Positions 59,454 through 64,000 of a stretch of DNA of 64,000 nucleotides are shown here, piece after piece (the first letter of the stretch is position 1; every line of letters starts with the position of its first letter). The notes beneath the pieces are model-generated. The model had not been told where the DNA came from. It saw nothing but the letters and a program-made list of their open reading frames with translations, and made no database searches. Source of the DNA: Solidesulfovibrio magneticus RS-1 (GTDB taxonomy: Bacteria; Desulfobacterota; Desulfovibrionia; Desulfovibrionales; Desulfovibrionaceae); NCBI RefSeq assembly GCF_000010665.1, contig NC_012796.1, positions 806,001 through 870,000 on the forward strand, in the 5' to 3' direction. Position numbers and translations under genes: made by a program.

Positions 59454-61217
59454 ATGACCCGCAAGCACATCCTGGCCGCGTGCCTGTTGTTCGTGGCCCT
59501 GACCCTGGCCATCGCCGGCATGGGGTATCGGGCCAAGACGGACATTGAGGCCGTGGTCACGGACCAGTTCAACCACCAGCAGCTCATTTTGGCCCAGCAG
59601 ATCGCCGCGGACATCGGCGATCACTTCGCGTTTTTGCGTACCTGCCTGGACAGCCTGTCGCTTATGTGGCGCGAGCGCACGGCCTCCGACGGCCGGCCGT
59701 GGCTGGCCATTCCGGCTTATTACAGCATTTTTGCCGAATGGAACGTGGCGGCCCTTGGGGTCTTGGCCCCGGGGGCGGCGACACCGGTCTTTTACGACGC
59801 CGCCGGCCGGGAGATCGACACGGCCGGGCTGTGCCCCGAAGCCTGCGCCAAGGTCTTTGGCGACGGGGCGAAGCTGGGGCAGATCAAGCTGACGCGCGTC
59901 TATGCGCCCCAGACTGGCCCTCTGGCCGGGCGGCGGCTCATGGCCATGACCATGCCCCTGGCCGACGAGCACGGGACCGTGGGCGGACTGGTGCTGGTCG
60001 TGGACGCCCTGGCCGTGGCCCAACGCTACGCCCACAACGTGCGCTCGGGCCAGACCGGCTACGCCTGGGTGCTCGACGACGCCGGCTATTTCCTGGACCA
60101 CCACGAGGCGGAGTTCATCGGCCGGGAGTCTTTGGACGTGCGCCGACAGCGTGACCCGTCCATCGACTGGTCGCGGCTGACCTGGCTTATCGATAAACGG
60201 GTCATGGCCGGGCAGCGCGGCATGGACTGGTACGTTTCGGGCTGGCACCGGGGCGAGATCGGGCCGGTGAAGAAATTCGTGGCCTTTTGCCCGGTGTCTC
60301 TCGGCGGAGCCGAGGACCCGGGCAACCGCTGGGCCGTGGCCCTGGCCGCGCCCGAGGATGAGGTCCAGGGGCTCATTGGCCGGCTGATGGTGCGGGAGTG
60401 GGCCATCGTCGGGCTTTTCGAGGTGGTGGTCTTCGCCATGTTCGTGGCCACAGTGCATCTGGCCCTGCGCTGGTCGCGCCGGCTACGCGAGGAGCGCGAC
60501 AAGGCCGGGCGGGAACTGCTCGGCGCTCAGGAAAAGCTCATTCGTTCGGCCCGGTTCGCGGCCATCGGCGAGGCGGCGGCGCGGCTTTCCCATGAGATCA
60601 AAAATCCGCTCATGCTCATGGGCGGCTTCGCCAACCAGGTGCGGCGGCATGTGCCGGAAGACGGCGCGGATTATGAAAAGCTCGGCATCATCGAATCCGA
60701 AGCCAAGCGGCTGGAGACGCTTTTAAATGAGGTGCGCGATTTTACCCGGCCGGCTCCGCCGCAAATCGAGCCGCGCGATTTGGCGGCCACGGTGCGCGAG
60801 TCGTTGGCCATCATGGCCGGGGCCATGGAGTCGCGCGGCATCGTGGTCACCACGGGTTTCGGAGAAGGGCTTGAGGCCGTGCCCCACGACGCGGCTCGCA
60901 TCAAGCAGGTGCTGCTCAATCTGCTCAAAAACGCGGCCGAGGCCATGGAACATGGCGGCTCGCTCACGGTGACGGCGGAGATTGTCCGCGACCGCGCCCG
61001 GGTGACCGTGGCCGACACCGGCGGCGGCATCCCCGAGGCCATGCGCGCCCGGGTGTTCGATCCCTTCTGCACCACCAAGGAATCCGGCACGGGCCTGGGG
61101 CTGGCCGTGTGCCAGCGCATCGTCGAGGACCACCACGGCGACATCCGTTTCACGACCTCCGAGGTTGGGACCACGTTTACCGTGGAGTTGCCGCTGGCCC
61201 TGTCCTGCGCCGTCTGA
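59454..61217 (+). CDS. Two-component sensor histidine kinase with extracytoplasmic Cache domain
   Basis: A 587-residue membrane kinase. TM1 at ~6-25 and TM2 at ~318-342 enclose a ~290-residue periplasmic sensor that looks like a double Cache domain (VVDALAVAQRYAHNVRSGQTGYAWVLDDAGYFLDHHEAEFIG, read in parts). After TM2 a short coiled-coil leads to HisKA, RFAAIGEAAARLSHEIKNPLMLMGGF with phospho-His (~378), and HATPase_c with LNLLKNAAEAMEHGG, VTVADTGGGIPEAM and ESGTGLGLAVCQRI. It is of the NtrB-like HisKA class. No response regulator gene adjoins it, so the partner is elsewhere. ATG 59454 has GGAGG (AAGCTGGAGGCGGCCC) 8 nt upstream. Confidence 0.9.
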   Translation: MTRKHILAACLLFVALTLAIAGMGYRAKTDIEAVVTDQFNHQQLILAQQIAADIGDHFAFLRTCLDSLSLMWRERTASDGRPWLAIPAYYSIFAEWNVAALGVLAPGAATPVFYDAAGREIDTAGLCPEACAKVFGDGAKLGQIKLTRVYAPQTGPLAGRRLMAMTMPLADEHGTVGGLVLVVDALAVAQRYAHNVRSGQTGYAWVLDDAGYFLDHHEAEFIGRESLDVRRQRDPSIDWSRLTWLIDKRVMAGQRGMDWYVSGWHRGEIGPVKKFVAFCPVSLGGAEDPGNRWAVALAAPEDEVQGLIGRLMVREWAIVGLFEVVVFAMFVATVHLALRWSRRLREERDKAGRELLGAQEKLIRSARFAAIGEAAARLSHEIKNPLMLMGGFANQVRRHVPEDGADYEKLGIIESEAKRLETLLNEVRDFTRPAPPQIEPRDLAATVRESLAIMAGAMESRGIVVTTGFGEGLEAVPHDAARIKQVLLNLLKNAAEAMEHGGSLTVTAEIVRDRARVTVADTGGGIPEAMRARVFDPFCTTKESGTGLGLAVCQRIVEDHHGDIRFTTSEVGTTFTVELPLALSCAV

Positions 61218-61275
61218 GCCTTGGTGCGGCCTTGTCTGGCCGCAACTCGCCAAAAGATCGGTGTCGTGCTTTTTT

Positions 61276-61584
61276 CTAGGCCGCTTCGGCCATGTGCACG
61301 TTTTTGACGAAAGCAAAGATGTTGGCGTGGACAGCGTCGTCGAGCATGGCGTCGGGCTCGGCTGCGTCGTAGTAGCCGCACCAGACTTCGCCGTAGAGAT
61401 CGGCCGGCAGTCGCGACAGGTCGGCGACGCCCAGGCGGCACAGCACCAGCCGGCCGCGCCAGGCCAGGCGCGTTTCGTAGTACCATTGGCCCCGGTGGTT
61501 GACCACGGGCCGGTAGCGGTAGGCGGCGAGCAGTTTTTCGATGCATTCGGCCTGGTCGCCGAAGGGGAATTGCATGGTGGTCAT
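61276..61584 (-). CDS. Small protein of unknown function, second gene of a Fur-type operon
   Basis: A 102-residue soluble protein, aromatic-rich (YYETRLAWRGRLVLCRLG, WCGYYDAAEPDAMLDD). It has one central strand-rich segment, two cysteines (C50 and C70), and no signal peptide or membrane helix. ATG 61584 has GGAGA 7 nt upstream. I do not recognise the family. It follows the 54-residue ORF by 102 bp on the same strand and shares its promoter, which carries a 16/19 Fur-box match, so it is probably made when iron is low. A role in iron sparing or regulation is an inference from the promoter alone. Confidence 0.7.
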   Translation of the reverse strand: MTTMQFPFGDQAECIEKLLAAYRYRPVVNHRGQWYYETRLAWRGRLVLCRLGVADLSRLPADLYGEVWCGYYDAAEPDAMLDDAVHANIFAFVKNVHMAEAA

Positions 61585-61686
61585 GGCGGTGTCTCCATGG
61601 CGGCCGACCCGGTCCGTCGCGCCGGCCCGGGGGAGAGGCCGGAGCGCGTGGGGCCGTGCGGTCGGGCGGCGGGACGCGGCAAGGGG

Positions 61687-61851
61687 TTATTTGGCCCCGG
61701 CGGCGTCGGACGGTTGCGGGGTTTTGGCGTCGGCGAAGTCGGATTGTTCGCGGCTTACGCCGCCGGCCGGTTCGCGCCGGGCGGAGCCGAGGAAGCGGCT
61801 GGCCCAGGTCGTTGTACGGCCTTTGGACGAAATGGAAGACTGCGACAGCAT
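61687..61851 (-). CDS. 54-residue protein, first gene of a Fur-type operon
   Basis: A short open frame with good codon bias, ATG 61851 and a strong GGAGG 5 nt upstream. The protein is hydrophilic: MLSQSSISSKGRTTTWASRF at the start, then Arg/Ser/Gly/Glu-rich, ending SDAAGAK. There is no signal peptide and no cysteine; it is likely disordered with one amphipathic segment (TTTWASRFLGSARR). I do not recognise it. It begins ~70 bp downstream of a consensus promoter overlapped by a Fur box. The size, ribosome-binding site and promoter together support a real gene rather than chance. Confidence 0.6.
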   Translation of the reverse strand: MLSQSSISSKGRTTTWASRFLGSARREPAGGVSREQSDFADAKTPQPSDAAGAK

Positions 61852-61920
61852 GGCGACCTCCGGGTGGGGCGGCAGGCGCGGGCGGAAGGCCGGGGCGCGG
61901 ACCGCCGGGGTGATGGCGGG

Positions 61921-61949
61921 GTATTAGCGATAATGAAAATCAATGTCAA
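61921..61949 (-). promoter_or_regulatory. Sigma-70 promoter overlapped by a Fur box
   Basis: On the minus strand, TTGACA (61949-61944), a 17-bp spacer and TAATAC (61926-61921) form a good promoter. The plus strand reads GATAATGAAAATCAATGTC at 61929-61947, which matches 16 of 19 positions of the classical Fur box and covers the spacer and -35. Iron-loaded Fur bound here would block RNA polymerase. Confidence 0.75.
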
Positions 61950-61951
61950 TA

Positions 61952-62207
61952 TTTGGGCGACACGAATTGGCCTGCTCGCGTGGGCCCGGCCGGGGCTCCC
62001 GGGAAGGGGAACGAGGTCAGGGGAAGCCCGCTACTGGCGATGGACCGATAAGGAGGGCGATGGAGATGGGGGCGTGGGGATTTGTCTGCCTAGCGTCCGG
62101 CATAGTGCGGGGCTCGGGGGATGTGATGCCGCCACCGTCTGAATTCAGGGCTTCCTTGCCGGATGGCCGCGGAGGCGCCTGGCATCTCGGCGTGATGATG
62201 ACGCGTA
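61952..62207. other. Gene-free interval upstream of the Fur-type promoter
   Basis: About 255 bp between the 3' end of the CpxA-like kinase gene and the promoter. No supported reading frame; only a small hairpin (GACGC/GCGTC near 62199-62215) close to the kinase stop, possibly part of its terminator. Confidence 0.4.
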
Positions 62208-63461
62208 TCATGCGTCCTGCGGCAATCGGATGTCGACGCAAAATTTCCCGTCGAGCCAGGACACGGCGATGACTCCCCGGTGGTTCTCGACGATTCGCTT
62301 GGCGATGGCCAGGCCGAGGCCCGAGCCGGGTACGGACTCGGAGGCCCGGCCCCTCTGAAATGGCTCGGTCAACCGCATGAGGTCGATGTCCGGCTGCGGC
62401 GCGTCGTTGGAGACGCGGAGCCTGACCGTTCCCGATGCCTCCTGCAACGTCACGGCAATGTCGCCGTCAGCAGGGGAAAACTTCAAAGCGTTGGTCAGCA
62501 GGTTGTCTACAAGGCAGGCGAGGTCTTCCCGGACGCCGACACCCGGGAAGTTCTTGGGAAGATTGTCGGCCAAGTGCAGACGTTTTGCGCCCGCGCGGCA
62601 GGTGTTGCGGCGGACGGCTTCTCCAACGATATCCGTGAACGACAACGGTTCCGGTTTGCTCTCATTGAGTTCGAGGCGGGACAGGCGAAGGATTCTCTCG
62701 ATCAGGGCGTCCATGCCCTCTGTTTCTTCGCGCATGGAATCCAGCAGCTCCCGTTGCTTATCGGTGGCTTGGTCTTCCAAAAGCTGCCGGGCGATGTCGA
62801 TTCGGGTCAAGGGGCTTCGCAGTTCGTGGGACACGTGGGCGGTCATTTCTTTTCCGACACGGACCAGTCGTTGAATCGAGTCGGCCATCTCGTTGAAATC
62901 CCTGGCGACTTCACCGACTTCGTCTTTTGATGCCACGGCGCTGCGGTGCGACAGCTCGCCCGCAGCGAACCGTTTCATGTCCTGTTGCAGGATGCCGAGG
63001 GGCTTGGTGACGATACGGGCAAGGGGAATGGCCAGCAGACTGAGCGCCGCCGCCATGAAAAGGAGAGAGCCAACGTATTTTTCGTAGACGGGGAAGGCGA
63101 ACCCTCGTGGATTGTCTTTGTGACCAGAAGGATGCGGCACCACAAGTTTGTAGCGCAGGCCGTTTTGGCGAAAAAGGATTCCATCAGATCCGGTTATGCC
63201 ATCGGATTCCTTGGACGCGACAATTTGGACATGGCCTTTGAATATATGCGATGCGATGTTCTCGAGGTTGGCGATGGAAATTTCTTCGGGAAGATCGTTT
63301 CGCAAGCCGATACGCAAGAGTTCTATGGCCGCGTTTTTGTCTTGTTGGTGTTGCGACTCGACGGCCCGATGCCAGAGACCCATGACCCACATGGCGGCGA
63401 AGATGGTGAGGAGCAGCAGCACGCCTTCGACGAGCACGATTTTCCAGTATAATCGATTCAT
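62208..63461 (-). CDS. Sensor histidine kinase, CpxA-like
   Basis: A 417-residue inner-membrane kinase. TM1 ~8-28, a ~105-residue periplasmic loop, TM2 ~130-150, HAMP (IVTKPLGILQQDMKRFAAGELSHR, ~150-205), HisKA with the phospho-His in MTAHVSHELRSPLTRIDIARQL, and HATPase_c with LVDNLLTNALKFSPADGD and SVPGSGLGLAIAKRIVENHRG. The HAMP-HisKA segment resembles the CpxA branch, which monitors envelope stress. It is translated with the response regulator upstream (ATGA overlap at 63458-63461). The periplasmic part is not a known sensor fold. Confidence 0.9.
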   Translation of the reverse strand: MNRLYWKIVLVEGVLLLLTIFAAMWVMGLWHRAVESQHQQDKNAAIELLRIGLRNDLPEEISIANLENIASHIFKGHVQIVASKESDGITGSDGILFRQNGLRYKLVVPHPSGHKDNPRGFAFPVYEKYVGSLLFMAAALSLLAIPLARIVTKPLGILQQDMKRFAAGELSHRSAVASKDEVGEVARDFNEMADSIQRLVRVGKEMTAHVSHELRSPLTRIDIARQLLEDQATDKQRELLDSMREETEGMDALIERILRLSRLELNESKPEPLSFTDIVGEAVRRNTCRAGAKRLHLADNLPKNFPGVGVREDLACLVDNLLTNALKFSPADGDIAVTLQEASGTVRLRVSNDAPQPDIDLMRLTEPFQRGRASESVPGSGLGLAIAKRIVENHRGVIAVSWLDGKFCVDIRLPQDA

Positions 63462-64000
63462 GTGGATTTGCTCGAAAATTTATAGCCGAAGCCCCATACG
63501 GTCTTGATGCGTTTCTCATGCCCGTGGTGTTGCTTCAAGATGCTCCGCAGCTTGCTGATATGCACGTCGACACTCCTGTCGGAGACGACCGCGTCTTCAC
63601 CCCAGCCCAGATTCAATAACGCGTCTCGGGACAGCGGGATGTCGGGGTTTCGCATGAGCGCGGACAGGACGTTGAATTCGACGGTGCTCAATTCGTACCG
63701 CGTCGTCCCGATGGTCAGCGTCTCCAGGGAGAGATCGAGGGAGATGCCGCCGCTTTTCAGCCTGCCCTTGTTGGGGGCCTCAGGTGCATGGCGACGCAAG
63801 GCGGCCCGGATGCGGGCAAGGAGTTCCCGGAGATTGAACGGTTTGGGCAGGTAATCGTCCGCGCCCATTTCGAGGCCGACAACGCGATCCATGGGGTCGC
63901 CCTTGGCCGTGAGCATGATCACCGGGACAGTCGATGCCCTGCGGATGTCGGCGAGCACCTCGAGGCCGTCCTTGCCCGGCATCATGATGTCGAGGATCAC
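63458..64000 (-). CDS. OmpR/CpxR-type response regulator (5' end cut by window edge)
   Basis: 180 residues are visible, lacking the first ~45-50. The receiver domain begins in the phospho-acceptor strand, VILDIMMPGKDGLEVL with the Asp at the fourth visible residue, then VPVIMLTAKGD and YLPKPFNLRELLARIRAALRR with the conserved Lys. A linker follows, then the winged-helix DNA-binding domain: YELSTVEFNVLSALMRNPDIPLSRDALL, VVSDRSVDVHISKLRSIL and IKTVWGFGYKF. It activates or represses genes after phosphorylation by the kinase encoded downstream. The first visible codon is an internal GTG, not a start. Confidence 0.92.
   Translation of the reverse strand: MILDIMMPGKDGLEVLADIRRASTVPVIMLTAKGDPMDRVVGLEMGADDYLPKPFNLRELLARIRAALRRHAPEAPNKGRLKSGGISLDLSLETLTIGTTRYELSTVEFNVLSALMRNPDIPLSRDALLNLGWGEDAVVSDRSVDVHISKLRSILKQHHGHEKRIKTVWGFGYKFSSKST

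Overview
The window is GC-rich bacterial DNA. It most resembles a Desulfovibrionaceae genome of the Solidesulfovibrio/Desulfovibrio magneticus type. That placement is an inference from gene content: a four-subunit 2-oxoacid:ferredoxin oxidoreductase, a paired FAD/Fe-S lactate- or glycolate-type dehydrogenase, a mannose-type PTS remnant with HPr and enzyme I, several two-component and chemotaxis proteins, and a cytoplasmic-looking molybdopterin enzyme. No rRNA gene or intact tRNA gene was found.

Left end (1-2994): the inner end of an integrated mobile element. It carries a truncated DUF3987-like gene translationally coupled to an AlpA-like DNA-binding protein, an MqsR/MqsA toxin-antitoxin pair, and a 3' fragment of tRNA-Leu(UAA) marking the attachment site. 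The integrase and the intact tRNA should lie to the left of the window. 3003-6290 holds the tRNA terminator, a methyltransferase, a small secreted protein and a DUF5343 protein with a long Ala/Pro-rich tail.

6291-14319: an arylsulfotransferase-family protein, a secreted glycosidase-like protein ending in four cysteine-rich repeats, an O-antigen ligase-like membrane protein, an MFS exporter and a class-V aminotransferase. 14394-22164 (minus): DUF1499 protein, diguanylate cyclase, aroE, korDABC, queA and a DHH phosphoesterase. 22306-31625: an unrecognised gene (+), then motA-motB, secA, a dehydrogenase pair, a secreted protein and smpB (all minus). 31740-36261 (minus): ptsI, HPr and a lone EIID, followed upstream by two small glycosyltransferase-type genes.

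36391-42537 (+): a tightly overlapping deoxysugar locus made of a methyltransferase, a polyprenyl-phosphate-type glycosyltransferase, a 3,4-ketoisomerase, a 2,3-dehydratase, a ketoreductase and an aminotransferase, then a DUF1772 membrane protein. The NDP-sugar pyrophosphorylase and 4,6-dehydratase are not in the window. 42613-52691: molybdopterin oxidoreductase, O-acetylhomoserine sulfhydrylase, three small enzymes, lrgAB with a divergent LysR regulator, a 2-Cys peroxiredoxin and small exported proteins. 52892-64000: a chemotaxis receptor, a DUF362/ferredoxin protein, an SGNH hydrolase, RlmD, a Cache histidine kinase, a two-gene small-protein operon behind a strong Fur-box promoter, and a CpxRA-like two-component system cut by the right edge.

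Two families of dispersed intergenic elements run through the chromosomal part. One is a GC-rich double palindrome with nine copies, mostly just 3' of genes. The other is a diverged ~95-bp block seen twice, each time directly after a minus-strand stop codon. A 9-bp minisatellite lies at 52248-52305.
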